Source: an uncultured Pelagibacteraceae bacterium | GTDB lineage: Bacteria; Pseudomonadota; Alphaproteobacteria; Pelagibacterales; Pelagibacteraceae | Assembly: GCA_902540235.1 (NCBI GenBank) | Contig: CACBLI010000001.1 | Span: forward strand, 62,001-126,000 | Direction: 5' to 3' | Length of the DNA: 64,000 nucleotides | Part shown: positions 19,476 to 29,987 of the stretch, in pieces | Numbering within the stretch: the stretch's first letter is position 1 | How the letters are laid out: the number at the start of each line of letters is the position of its first letter | Translations under genes and position numbers: made by a program | The notes under the pieces: generated by a model | The model's database searches: none | What the model saw: the letters and a program-made list of their open reading frames with translations, nothing else | What the model was told of the DNA's origin: nothing

Positions 19476-21053
19476 ATGCCGGATAAAGACAAAGTAATAA
19501 TTTTTGACACAACAATGAGAGATGGTGAACAGTCACCAGGTGCCTCTATGAGTGTTGAGGAAAAAATTCAAATTTCTAGAGTTTTTGACGAAATGGGAAT
19601 TGATATTATTGAAGCTGGTTTTCCAATATCATCACCAGGTGATTTTGAGGCAGTTAGCGCAATTAGTAAAAGTGTAAAAAATTCAATTCCATGTGGATTA
19701 GCACGCGCTACCAAAAAAGATATTGATGCTTGTCATGAGTCTTTAAAATTTGCAAAAAAATTTCGAATTCATACTTTTATCTCTACTAGTCCAGTTCATA
19801 TGAAACATAAGCTTAATATGAACAACGAGCAGGTTTTAGATGCAATCAAAGAAAGCGTTACATATGCCAGAAAATTTACGGATGATGTTGAATGGTCTTG
19901 TGAAGATGGAACAAGAACAGATTTAGATTTTATGTATAAAACAATTGAACTTGCAATTAATTGTGGTGCAAAAACAATAAATATTCCTGATACAGTTGGC
20001 TATTCTATACCAGAAGAATTTGCAAAAACTATTACATCAATAAAAAATAATGTGCCTAATATTGATAAAGCAATTCTTTCTGCACATTGTCATAATGATT
20101 TAGGACTTGCAGTTGCCAATGCATTATCTGGACTTTCAGCTGGTGTAAGACAAATAGAATGTACTATTAACGGAATAGGAGAACGTGCGGGAAATGCTGC
20201 TCTTGAAGAAATTGTAATGGCAATTAAAACAAGAGAAGATCTGTTGCCTTATGAAACAGGTATTAAAACAGAATTAATAAGTAAAGCATCTAAAATAGTA
20301 TCAAATGCAACAGGTTTTCCTGTTCAATTTAATAAAGCAATTGTTGGAAAAAATGCTTTTGCGCATGAGTCTGGAATTCATCAAGATGGAATGCTTAAAA
20401 ATAGAGAAACATATGAAATAATGACTCCAGAAAGTGTGGGTGTAAAAAAAACATCTTTAGTCATGGGAAAGCATTCTGGAAGACATGCTTTCAAAGACAA
20501 ATTGAGTGATTTAGGTTACTCAGATGTTACAGATGACGTTGTTCAAGCTGCATTTGGAAAATTTAAAATTTTAGCTGATAAAAAGAAACATATTTATGAC
20601 GAAGATATAGTGGCATTAGTTGATGATAGTTTAATAATTGATAACAAGATTAATGCAATTAATCTTAAATCTTTAAAAGTTTTTGCTGGAACAGGAGAGC
20701 CACAAAAAGCAGAAATGACCTTGGATGTTTTTGGCGATATTAAAAAAACTTCACAAACAGGTGATGGACCGGTCGATGCGATATTTAAATGTATCAAAGA
20801 TCTTTACCCACATGACGTCAAATTATCTCTTTACCAAGTTCATGCTGTAACTGAAGGAACCGATGCTCAAGCAACTGTAAGTGTGAAAATTGAAGAAAAT
20901 GACAGAACTACAGTAGGACAGTCTGCAGATACAGATACACTGGTTGCATCTGCAAATGCATATTTGAATGCTTTAAATAAAATGCTTATTAAGAGAGAAA
21001 AAAAATCTCTTTATAAAGATATAGAAAAACAAAAAATAAGAGGAGGAGTTTAA
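19476..21053 (+). CDS. leuA: 2-isopropylmalate synthase
   Basis: First committed step of leucine synthesis, joining acetyl-CoA and 2-oxoisovalerate. The TIM barrel opens with FDTTMRDGEQSPGASM and carries the metal ligands in SAHCHNDLGLAVAN. The HESGIHQDGMLKN segment and the C-terminal allosteric (LeuA dimer) domain, with the VHAVTEGTDAQATVSV-like region, are both present. At 525 residues it is the long, feedback-regulated form. The ATG at 19476 is preferred over the upstream TTG. Its stop directly precedes the mreB ATG with no gap. Confidence 0.97.
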   Translation: MPDKDKVIIFDTTMRDGEQSPGASMSVEEKIQISRVFDEMGIDIIEAGFPISSPGDFEAVSAISKSVKNSIPCGLARATKKDIDACHESLKFAKKFRIHTFISTSPVHMKHKLNMNNEQVLDAIKESVTYARKFTDDVEWSCEDGTRTDLDFMYKTIELAINCGAKTINIPDTVGYSIPEEFAKTITSIKNNVPNIDKAILSAHCHNDLGLAVANALSGLSAGVRQIECTINGIGERAGNAALEEIVMAIKTREDLLPYETGIKTELISKASKIVSNATGFPVQFNKAIVGKNAFAHESGIHQDGMLKNRETYEIMTPESVGVKKTSLVMGKHSGRHAFKDKLSDLGYSDVTDDVVQAAFGKFKILADKKKHIYDEDIVALVDDSLIIDNKINAINLKSLKVFAGTGEPQKAEMTLDVFGDIKKTSQTGDGPVDAIFKCIKDLYPHDVKLSLYQVHAVTEGTDAQATVSVKIEENDRTTVGQSADTDTLVASANAYLNALNKMLIKREKKSLYKDIEKQKIRGGV

Positions 21054-22088
<1,035 letters not shown>

Positions 22089-22093
22089 GAAAA

Positions 22094-23335
22094 ATGAATG
22101 TAAGCAGAGATGATTTTGTAATTGCAATCAGATCTGCTTTTTTAAAAAAACAAACTAAACAAAAGTTTTCATTATTATCCTTAATATCTTTATCTATAAT
22201 CATATTAATTTTAAGCAGTTTTGATTATAAGATTATAAAAACTGTAAGATCAGGAATTAATGAAATTATTTATCGAGGATCATTTGTAATATCAGCTCCT
22301 GAGAAAATTGTAAAAAATCTCAACACTGAAATAAGAAATCATTTTGGGCTTTATAGTAATTCAAAAAAGCTGGAGAAAGAGTTAAACGAATATAGATCAC
22401 AAAAAATTTCTTTAGATATCCTTAAATTCGAAAATCAAAAATTTAGACAACAGCTGGATGACTATTTAATTTCAACCGAAATAGTTTTCTCTAAAATTAT
22501 TATTGATAATAAAAGTCCTTTTTTGAGATCAATAGTAATTAATAAAGGATCAAGAGATGGTATTAAAAGTGGCATGGCAGTTTTAGATCAACAATATTTA
22601 GTCGGTAAAGTAATCGAAGTAAATTTTGGAACATCTAGAGTTTTATTATTATCTGATATAAACTCAAATATCCCTATCACTATTTCTCCAGGTAATTTAT
22701 TAGCTATAGCTACTGGAACTGGTAAAGATCAAGCAAAGGTAAATTTTTTAAAAAAAACTCATTTTGATAAAATAACAAACGACTCATTAGTATATTCCTC
22801 TGGGACAGGAGGTTTAATAAAAAGTGGAGTTCCAATCGGACGAATAACAAATTTTGATTCAAAAATTGATGAAGACATTAATATTGAATTTTTTAGTGAT
22901 TTTTCACAATTACAATATGTGTCTGTTGTTGCTTTTGACAAAGTAGAAACAAAAGTGACAGAAAAAATAGATGTAGAAACTTTAGAAAATGAAAATGATG
23001 AAGATATAGAGCTACCAACATTAAAAAAGAAATTAGACTTATTAATAAAAGAGAAGGAAATTAATGACCAGATTACCAATAAAATTAAGACTGAAAATGA
23101 GAATTTAAAAGAACAACTCTCAAATAATCAAATCGAAATAATCAATAGACAACAGATTATAGAAAAACAAAATAAAATAATTAAGTCTCATAATATTGAC
23201 AAAGATGAATTAAACTTTCTAAGATTAAACTTAGAATATGGTGAAAGATGTAGAAAAAAAACTTTCTCAAAAAAAGGATTTAAAGTTGGTACACCTGAAT
23301 ACAAAAATTGTGTGTTAAAAAAAGGAAGATTATAA
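22094..23335 (+). CDS. mreC: Cell shape protein MreC with C-terminal coiled coil and two-cysteine tail
   Basis: Periplasmic scaffold of the elongasome. A cytoplasmic start and one membrane helix (about residues 27-44) are followed by a coiled coil and the two beta-domains (KSPFLRSIVINKGSRDGI to about residue 295). Unusually there is a further 110 residues: an acidic linker, a coiled coil rich in Glu/Lys/Asn/Ile, and a final block at residues 384-413 with Cys386 and Cys406 around GFKVGTPEYKNC. Normal MreC proteins are about 280-300 residues, so this is clearly extended. It sits in an operon with mreB (5 bases) and mreD (1 base). Confidence 0.93.
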   Translation: MNVSRDDFVIAIRSAFLKKQTKQKFSLLSLISLSIIILILSSFDYKIIKTVRSGINEIIYRGSFVISAPEKIVKNLNTEIRNHFGLYSNSKKLEKELNEYRSQKISLDILKFENQKFRQQLDDYLISTEIVFSKIIIDNKSPFLRSIVINKGSRDGIKSGMAVLDQQYLVGKVIEVNFGTSRVLLLSDINSNIPITISPGNLLAIATGTGKDQAKVNFLKKTHFDKITNDSLVYSSGTGGLIKSGVPIGRITNFDSKIDEDINIEFFSDFSQLQYVSVVAFDKVETKVTEKIDVETLENENDEDIELPTLKKKLDLLIKEKEINDQITNKIKTENENLKEQLSNNQIEIINRQQIIEKQNKIIKSHNIDKDELNFLRLNLEYGERCRKKTFSKKGFKVGTPEYKNCVLKKGRL

Positions 23336-23336
23336 A

Positions 23337-23855
23337 ATGAGTTATCTGAAAAAAAGTGGGTTCTTAAAACACATCTTTAAATCAGCACCTTTAATAATTT
23401 TATTCATTGCAGTCTTAAATGAATTTGATGCAAATTACTTTGGTGTCCCATTTTTATCAGTTAATTTAGCTTTCATTTTAATTTTCTTTTGGACATTAAA
23501 AAATATCGAGCAATTTGGCTATGGATATATTTTTTTAGCAGGAATTATAAATGATGTTGTGACAGGCTCTCCTTTAGGTTTGAGCAGTTTTTTATATATG
23601 CTTATTTGTGTAGCAACAGCTTATTTCAGAAAAATTACCCTACGACCTAATATAACTAAAGATTGGTTATTTTTTTTAATAACTATTTCGTGCGTCAATT
23701 CGATTTATTACATCATATCATCTTATTTTTTCGATGTAAGTATTGACTACAGATTCTTATTAACTAATAACTTAGCTACATTTTTGATATTCTTTTTATT
23801 TTATATTATCTTTAACGCTTACTATAAAAAATTTTTTAGGAAATCTGATGTTTGA
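23337..23855 (+). CDS. mreD: Rod shape-determining protein MreD
   Basis: A 172-residue polytopic membrane protein with about five hydrophobic helices and the partly conserved GIINDVVTGSPLGLSSFLYML segment near the middle that marks MreD. It links MreC to PBP2 and RodA in the elongation complex. Identification relies on hydrophobicity, that motif, and its place between mreC and pbp2. It overlaps pbp2 by 8 bases. Confidence 0.92.
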   Translation: MSYLKKSGFLKHIFKSAPLIILFIAVLNEFDANYFGVPFLSVNLAFILIFFWTLKNIEQFGYGYIFLAGIINDVVTGSPLGLSSFLYMLICVATAYFRKITLRPNITKDWLFFLITISCVNSIYYIISSYFFDVSIDYRFLLTNNLATFLIFFLFYIIFNAYYKKFFRKSDV

Positions 23856-25722
23856 TGAAAGTGATAATGTTCGTAAAATAAATACAATTAATAGAAGACT
23901 GTTTATAATTACAGCTGCAAAAATTTTGGTATTCTTTGGACTTACATCAAGATTATTTTCTCTCCAAGTTAAACAAAATAATAAATACCTAACCCTTTCT
24001 GATAAAAATAGAATAAGAGAGTCCAAACTTCATCCAGTTAGAGGAGAGTTTAGAGATTATTTTGGTAATGTGATAGCAGGAAATAACGAAGTTTATCAGC
24101 TTCATATTATACCAGAACAAGTAGAAGATTTTAGATACATTACTTTAAGATTAAAAAATATACTTAATTTATCTGAGAGAGAATTTCAAAAAATACACAA
24201 AAAAAGAAAAAAGATAAAAGCCTGGGAAACTATTGTTGTTTCTGACAATCTAACTTGGGAACAGTTTTCAAAAGTTAATAATTATTTACATGAATTAATT
24301 GGTGTTAAGACTGTTTTATCAATTTCAAGAATTTATCCTTTTAATGAAAACTATACTCATGTGCTAGGCTACGTCAGTCAAGCAAATGAGAAGGATATAA
24401 TTGACAATGAAAATATTAAAGAAAAATTTGTACCGGGCATTAGAGTTGGAAAGACAGGTTTAGAAAAAACTTTTGAAAATGTTTTGTTAGGAGAAAATGA
24501 TATCCAAAGATTTGAGGTAAACGCATATGGAAGAAAGATAAGCCAATTGAATTATCAAAAAGGTTCAAAGGGTCAAGATCTTAATCTTACAATAGATACT
24601 GAGATTCAAAAATTATGCACTGAACTTTTAAAAGATAAAGCAGGCTCAATATGTGTGATGGATATTTTTTCTGGAGAAATTATTGCCATGCAATCATCAC
24701 CATCCTTTGACCCTAATTTATTTTTGTTTGGTATTAATCAAGATGATTGGCAATTAATTAGAAATAATCCAATGAAACCTTTATTAAACAAAACAATTAA
24801 TGGAAGGTATTCACCTGGATCGACTATTAAACCTATAGTAGCCCTATCAGCTTTAGAAAATGAAGTTATTAATCCAGAGTTTACTGTTCATTGCAAAGGA
24901 CACAAACATCCTTTGGAATTATATGGTCAAACTTATCATTGTTGGAAAAAAGAGGGGCATGGATTTGTTAATTTGAGAGAGGGAATGAAACAATCTTGTG
25001 ATACTTATTTCTACGAGATATCTAGGCGACTTGGTGTAGATAGATTAAGTGAAACTGCTAAAAAATTCGGTTTAGGAGAAAAAGTATTTGGAGAATTATT
25101 TGAAAATGAAAAAAAAGGATTGGTGCCAAATACGATATGGAAAAAAAATGCTCTTGGACAAAGCTGGGTACTTGGTGAAACTATCATTACTGGAATAGGT
25201 CAAGGTTTTATTCAAACAACACCAATACAATTATGTTTAATGACAGCACAAATTGCAAATGGTGGATATAAAATTTATCCTAAAATAGTATTAAATAATG
25301 ATCAACAATATTTAGATAAATACAAACCTTTATTCAAAAATTCAAAAAATATTAAAATTATTCAAAAAGCTATGTTTAGTTCAACTAATGAAGTTAGAGG
25401 AACTTCATATAAATCTCGAATTGATGATCCTAAATATCAGTTTGCGGGCAAAACTGGAACAGCGCAAGTTAAAAGAATAACCGAGAAAGATCGTGAGTTA
25501 GATCTCAAAACTTTTGAAATCCCTTATGAGGAAAGAGATCATGCTTTGTATGTTGCATTTGGACCTTATAAAAACCCAAGATATGCCACTAGTATAATAA
25601 TTGAGCATGGAGGCTCGGGTGGTACTACTGCAGCACCGATTGCAAAAAAACTTTTTAAATTAATAATTGATCGACATAAATTAAGACAATCAATTAAAGA
25701 AAAAAAATACTTGGATATATAA
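23848..25722 (+). CDS. mrdA: Penicillin-binding protein 2 (elongasome transpeptidase)
   Basis: A class B PBP of 624 residues that cross-links peptidoglycan during elongation. One N-terminal membrane helix is followed by a pedestal domain (HPVRGEFRDYFGN) and the transpeptidase domain. The active-site motifs are SPGSTIKP (Ser325, Lys328), SCD in KQSCDTYFYE, and KTGTAQV. All three are intact. The start overlaps mreD by 8 bases and rodA follows after 1 base, the normal partner pair of glycosyltransferase RodA and PBP2. Confidence 0.96.
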   Translation: MFDESDNVRKINTINRRLFIITAAKILVFFGLTSRLFSLQVKQNNKYLTLSDKNRIRESKLHPVRGEFRDYFGNVIAGNNEVYQLHIIPEQVEDFRYITLRLKNILNLSEREFQKIHKKRKKIKAWETIVVSDNLTWEQFSKVNNYLHELIGVKTVLSISRIYPFNENYTHVLGYVSQANEKDIIDNENIKEKFVPGIRVGKTGLEKTFENVLLGENDIQRFEVNAYGRKISQLNYQKGSKGQDLNLTIDTEIQKLCTELLKDKAGSICVMDIFSGEIIAMQSSPSFDPNLFLFGINQDDWQLIRNNPMKPLLNKTINGRYSPGSTIKPIVALSALENEVINPEFTVHCKGHKHPLELYGQTYHCWKKEGHGFVNLREGMKQSCDTYFYEISRRLGVDRLSETAKKFGLGEKVFGELFENEKKGLVPNTIWKKNALGQSWVLGETIITGIGQGFIQTTPIQLCLMTAQIANGGYKIYPKIVLNNDQQYLDKYKPLFKNSKNIKIIQKAMFSSTNEVRGTSYKSRIDDPKYQFAGKTGTAQVKRITEKDRELDLKTFEIPYEERDHALYVAFGPYKNPRYATSIIIEHGGSGGTTAAPIAKKLFKLIIDRHKLRQSIKEKKYLDI

Positions 25723-25723
25723 A

Positions 25724-26845
25724 ATGTCGTTCAATAATTTTTCACATGAATTAACTCTTTTTCAAAAAATTAAAAATTACGATTTTTTATTATTATTCTG
25801 TATTCTTATCCTTGGAATAACAAGTATTTTTACGATGTATTCAACGGATGGAGGAGAAGTATTGTTTCATACCAAAAGTCATTTTATTAAATTCTCAATT
25901 TTCTTCCCAATGATGATTGTTCTTTCATTTATCAATATAAAATATTGGCATGCAGCCAGTTACCTTTTTTATGTACTTATTTTAGGTTTATTAATTTGGG
26001 TGGCATTATATGGTGTAACAGCTTCGGGATCTAGAAGATGGATAAATCTGTATTTTCTAAATTTACAACCCTCTGAGCTTATGAAAATAGCTGTCATACT
26101 TTGCCTTGCTAAATTCTTTCATAGAATTCGAACAACTAGCACTAATTCTTTTACATCGATATTAGTTTCTTTAACAATAATTATAATACCTTCTATCTTA
26201 GTTATTACACAGCCTGATTTAGGCACAGCAATTTTAATATCTTTTTCAGGTTTAATAATTTTATGGTTTTCTGGTTTAAGAATTAAATATTTTATTTATT
26301 CTTTTTTAATATTTATAACTTCATTACCATTTATAATTTCTTTTTTAAAACCGTATCAGAAACTTAGAATATTAACTTTTATTAATCCCGAGAGGGATCC
26401 ATTAGGATCAGGATATCAAATTATCCAATCAAAAATAGCTGTTGGGTCAGGGGGACTTACTGGTAAGGGTTTTTTAAAAGGGACTCAAAGTTATTTAGAT
26501 TTTTTGCCTGAAAAACATACTGATTTTATATTCACTCTTTTTTCTGAGGAATTTGGATTTGTAGGTTCTATTTTATTATTATTATTATATTCAATTATTA
26601 TTTATAGAATCATCCGTGCTGGTTTGATTTCAAGAAGTTTCTTCTCTAGACTTTTTTGTTTTGGTTTCTCTTTTGCAATTTTTCTTTATGTTGCAACAAA
26701 TATATCGATGGTTCTAGGTCTTCTACCTACAGTTGGATCTCCTTTACCAATAATGTCCTATGGAGGTTCATCTTTATTAGCTACAATGATTGGCTTTTCT
26801 ATAGTTCTGAGTGCAAGCATTAATCACAGACAGAATATCTCATAA
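25724..26845 (+). CDS. mrdB: Peptidoglycan glycosyltransferase RodA
   Basis: A SEDS-family polymerase of 373 residues with about ten membrane helices. Family motifs include SRRWINL, QPSELMKIA, TQPDLGTAILI, PEKHTDFIFTLFSEEFGF and the final LPTVGSPLPIMSYGGSS. It polymerises lipid II together with PBP2 during rod elongation. It is the last gene of the mreB operon; a 55-base AT-rich gap follows. Confidence 0.96.
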   Translation: MSFNNFSHELTLFQKIKNYDFLLLFCILILGITSIFTMYSTDGGEVLFHTKSHFIKFSIFFPMMIVLSFINIKYWHAASYLFYVLILGLLIWVALYGVTASGSRRWINLYFLNLQPSELMKIAVILCLAKFFHRIRTTSTNSFTSILVSLTIIIIPSILVITQPDLGTAILISFSGLIILWFSGLRIKYFIYSFLIFITSLPFIISFLKPYQKLRILTFINPERDPLGSGYQIIQSKIAVGSGGLTGKGFLKGTQSYLDFLPEKHTDFIFTLFSEEFGFVGSILLLLLYSIIIYRIIRAGLISRSFFSRLFCFGFSFAIFLYVATNISMVLGLLPTVGSPLPIMSYGGSSLLATMIGFSIVLSASINHRQNIS

Positions 26846-26900
26846 AGATTGCATAATTTGTCACTGCAAAAATTTTGTTAATTAATTATATAATTATTTA

Positions 26901-28142
26901 ATGAATAAAAATTTAAACGTTGGAATTATTGGTGCTGGCATACAAGGAATTTCAAACGCTTTATTTTTACAAAAAAAAGGCTTTAAAGTAACAATATTTG
27001 ATCGTGATGAACCAGGTAGTCACGTTGCATCTTATGGCAATGCAGGACACTTCTCACCTTATGCATCTTTATCCTTAAATAGAACAGACGTACTTACCGA
27101 TGTGCCAGCAATGTTATTAAGTTCTACAGGCCCTTTGGCATTGAAGTGGAACTATGTACCAAAAATGATCCCTTGGTTTATAAAATTTATTTTAAATACA
27201 ACTAAAAGTAAAATGATGCATACAGCTAAAAATATGCATCAAATATTAGATTTAGCCTTACCAGCTTATGATGAATTATTTGATGAAATCGACTTAGAAG
27301 GATTAGTAGAAAATAAAGGCATCCTTTATGTTTGGAGTGAAAAAGATTTAAAAAGTAGAGAATTAGAAATTAAAGTAAGAGACGAATTAGGAGTAAAACA
27401 ACAACTTGTTAATAAAAAAGAAATTCATGATTTGGAGCCAAATTTAAAACCTTTTTATCATGGAGGTGTTTATTATCCATATGCTAGACATGCAAGAAAC
27501 CCAAAAAAGATTCTACTTAAGTTTTTTGAGCTTTTTTTAAAGAAAGGTGGAAAATTTGAAAAACGAGATGTCAAACAAATAGAATTTAATAATGAACTAC
27601 CTAAAATAAAGACTGACAATCAAAACTTTGACTTTGATAAAATTATAATAGCTTGTGGTGCTTTTTCAAAAAGATTAACTGATAAATTAGGTGAAAAAAT
27701 TCCATTAGATACTGAAAGAGGGTATCACATTCATTTTAAAAATTGTGATCATTTGTTAAGTAGACCAGTAATTTTTTCAAACAGAGGTTTCGGAATTACG
27801 CCTATGGAACAAGGATTAAGAGTTGTTGGTACAGTTGAATTTGGAGGATTGGATAATCCACTATCCAAATCAAGAATAAAAAATTTGATTACTAATGCAA
27901 AATATATGTTAGATGATCTTCCAGAACATGAAGATGAATGGTTAGGATTTAGACCAACTTTGCCTGACTTCTTACCAGTGATGGGTCCTTCAAAAAATCA
28001 TAAAAACGTATTTTATTGTTTTGGTCATCATCATTTGGGATGGACATTAGGTCCAATTTCTGGAAAGATAGTTTCAGGAATGATAGCTAAAGAAAATACA
28101 AATTTAAACTTAGGCCCTTATAGTTCGACAAGATTTTCATAA
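26901..28142 (+). CDS. DadA-like FAD-dependent D-amino acid dehydrogenase / oxidoreductase
   Basis: A 413-residue DAO-fold flavoprotein. The N-terminal dinucleotide motif is GIIGAGIQGISNALFLQKKGF with the FDRDEPG acidic strand end. GNAGHFSPYASLS matches the DadA N-terminal region, and a second FAD segment (IIIACGAFSKRLTDKLG) and the C-terminal LGFRPTLPDFLPVMGPS and GHHHLGWTLGP are typical of DadA. Likely reaction: oxidative deamination of a D-amino acid or related amine; exact substrate unknown. It heads a run of genes that includes a transporter and a hydroxyacid dehydrogenase. Confidence 0.85.
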   Translation: MNKNLNVGIIGAGIQGISNALFLQKKGFKVTIFDRDEPGSHVASYGNAGHFSPYASLSLNRTDVLTDVPAMLLSSTGPLALKWNYVPKMIPWFIKFILNTTKSKMMHTAKNMHQILDLALPAYDELFDEIDLEGLVENKGILYVWSEKDLKSRELEIKVRDELGVKQQLVNKKEIHDLEPNLKPFYHGGVYYPYARHARNPKKILLKFFELFLKKGGKFEKRDVKQIEFNNELPKIKTDNQNFDFDKIIIACGAFSKRLTDKLGEKIPLDTERGYHIHFKNCDHLLSRPVIFSNRGFGITPMEQGLRVVGTVEFGGLDNPLSKSRIKNLITNAKYMLDDLPEHEDEWLGFRPTLPDFLPVMGPSKNHKNVFYCFGHHHLGWTLGPISGKIVSGMIAKENTNLNLGPYSSTRFS

Positions 28143-28146
28143 TTTT

Positions 28147-29043
28147 GTGTCAAATAAAAACTATTCAGCTTATTTATTTTTAGTGCTGGCAACATTTTGT
28201 TGGTCAGGTAATTTTATAGTAGGAAAATTTGCAACCGTTTACGAAATTCCCCCTTTAACTTTAAATGTTTTTAGATGGATTTCTGTTTGGTTTATCCTAA
28301 TCCCTTTTACTTACAAAGAAATTTTTGAAAATTTACCTTATATAAAGAAGAATTGGTTTGTAATTAGTTTTATGGGAGTGATAACAATTAGTACATTTAA
28401 CTCTGTAGTCTATTTTGCACTTAATTATACGCAAGTAATAAATGCTGTTTTAATGCTTTCTGCTATTCCTGCTGCAACGATTGTTCTTTCCTCCTTAATG
28501 AAAATTGAGGAAACAAATATTTTTCAACTGTTTGGATTAGTACTATCAATTATTGGCATTGGATCAATTATTTCAAATGGAGATATACAAAAAATTATCT
28601 CTTTAGATTTTAATAAAGGGGATATGTGGATGCTAGTTTGTGTAATTACTTGGTCTTTATATTCAACCTTACTTAAAAAAAATAATTTCAAGTTCTCACA
28701 ATTTACTTTAATACAGTTAATGGTCTCAGTAGGGATACTTTTTTTAATTCCTCAATTTTTTTATGAAAAATCAATTGGTTTAGAGTTAAATTTAGATAAA
28801 AACTTTTTTTTAATACTTATATATGTAGCAATTTTTCCAGCCATAGCTGCTTATTATTTTTGGCAAAAAGGAATTGAAATAATTGGACCTAATCGAGCTT
28901 CCATGTTTATTCAATTAATGCCTTTATTCAGCGCTGTCATGGCAATTATTATTTTTAAAGAAAAATTTGAACTTTATCATTTTGTAGGAGCTACTTTTAT
29001 ATTGTCTGGGATTTATTTATCTAATAGAAAAGTTTATGCTTAA
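28147..29043 (+). CDS. EamA/DMT-superfamily transporter
   Basis: A 298-residue permease with ten predicted helices arranged as two EamA repeats (about residues 8-140 and 155-293). The entry motif FCWSGNFIVGKFA and the PPLTLNVFRW segment are typical. The start codon is GTG, 4 bases after the preceding gene. Family members export or import amino acids, purines and other metabolites. Context suggests movement of the substrate or product of the neighbouring oxidoreductases, but this is inference. It overlaps the next gene by 8 bases. Confidence 0.87.
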   Translation: MSNKNYSAYLFLVLATFCWSGNFIVGKFATVYEIPPLTLNVFRWISVWFILIPFTYKEIFENLPYIKKNWFVISFMGVITISTFNSVVYFALNYTQVINAVLMLSAIPAATIVLSSLMKIEETNIFQLFGLVLSIIGIGSIISNGDIQKIISLDFNKGDMWMLVCVITWSLYSTLLKKNNFKFSQFTLIQLMVSVGILFLIPQFFYEKSIGLELNLDKNFFLILIYVAIFPAIAAYYFWQKGIEIIGPNRASMFIQLMPLFSAVMAIIIFKEKFELYHFVGATFILSGIYLSNRKVYA

Positions 29044-29986
29044 AGTTGCAATATTAGATGATTATCAAAATGTATCTCAACAATTTGTAGATATTGAAAA
29101 GCTATCAGGAAAATACGAGTTTAAAATTTTTAGTGAGGCCTTTGCAGATGAAGCTGATGCTATAGAGCAATTATCTGATTTTGAAGCATTATTAATTATG
29201 AGAGAAAGAACACCGATTACTAAAAATTTAATTGATAATTTAACAAAATTAAAATTTGTCATTACCAGTGGTTTACGAAATAGATCAATAGATCTAGAAA
29301 CTGCAAAAAAGAGGAAAATAATTGTTTGTGGTACTGAGATGAATATAAATCCAACACCTGAGCTTACTTGGTCGTTAATTTTGGGTTTAGCAAGAAATTT
29401 TAAAGAGGAAATTGATAATATGTATCAAGGTTACTGGCAAACAACTTTAGGTGTTGAACTTAAAGGTAAAATTCTTGGTCTTATTGGTCTTGGAAGAGTA
29501 GGCACAGAAGTTGCAAAAATTGGTAAAGCTTTTGGTATGGAAGTCATGGCTTGGAGTGAAAATCTTAATTTAGATAAATGCAAAGAATTAAATGTTCTTC
29601 CATGTAGCAAAGATGATTTAATTAAAAACTCTGATTTTTTATCTATCCATGTACAAGGTGGCGAGAGATATAAAAATTGTATTACGATTAAAGAATTAGA
29701 TAAAATGAAAAAAACTGCTTTTTTAATAAATACCTCAAGGGGACCAATCGTCAATGAGGATGATTTAATCGTTGCCTTATCAACTAATGAAATAGCTGGT
29801 GCAGGTTTAGATGTTTATGAAAAAGAACCATTACCGGAAAATAATAAGCTAAGATTTTTACCGAATGCATTGCTCACACCACATATTGGATATGTGACAG
29901 CTGAAAATTATAGTATTTTTTACACACAAATGATTGAAGCTTTAGAAGCTTGTGTAAATGGTAAACCAATCCGTGTAATAGAGTAA
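29036..29986 (+). CDS. D-2-hydroxyacid dehydrogenase (NAD-dependent)
   Basis: A 316-residue member of the D-isomer-specific 2-hydroxyacid dehydrogenase family. The NAD motif is GLIGLGRVGTEVAKIGKAFG. The catalytic Arg is in the INTSRGPIVNEDDL area or just before it, Glu in GAGLDVYEKEPLP, and the catalytic His in LTPHIGYV. It resembles SerA-like enzymes without the ACT domain, so glycolate, glyoxylate or phosphoglycerate relatives are all possible. Overlap with the transporter (8 bases) and 1-base spacing to the next gene suggest one operon. Confidence 0.87.
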   Translation: MLKVAILDDYQNVSQQFVDIEKLSGKYEFKIFSEAFADEADAIEQLSDFEALLIMRERTPITKNLIDNLTKLKFVITSGLRNRSIDLETAKKRKIIVCGTEMNINPTPELTWSLILGLARNFKEEIDNMYQGYWQTTLGVELKGKILGLIGLGRVGTEVAKIGKAFGMEVMAWSENLNLDKCKELNVLPCSKDDLIKNSDFLSIHVQGGERYKNCITIKELDKMKKTAFLINTSRGPIVNEDDLIVALSTNEIAGAGLDVYEKEPLPENNKLRFLPNALLTPHIGYVTAENYSIFYTQMIEALEACVNGKPIRVIE

Positions 29987-29987
29987 A

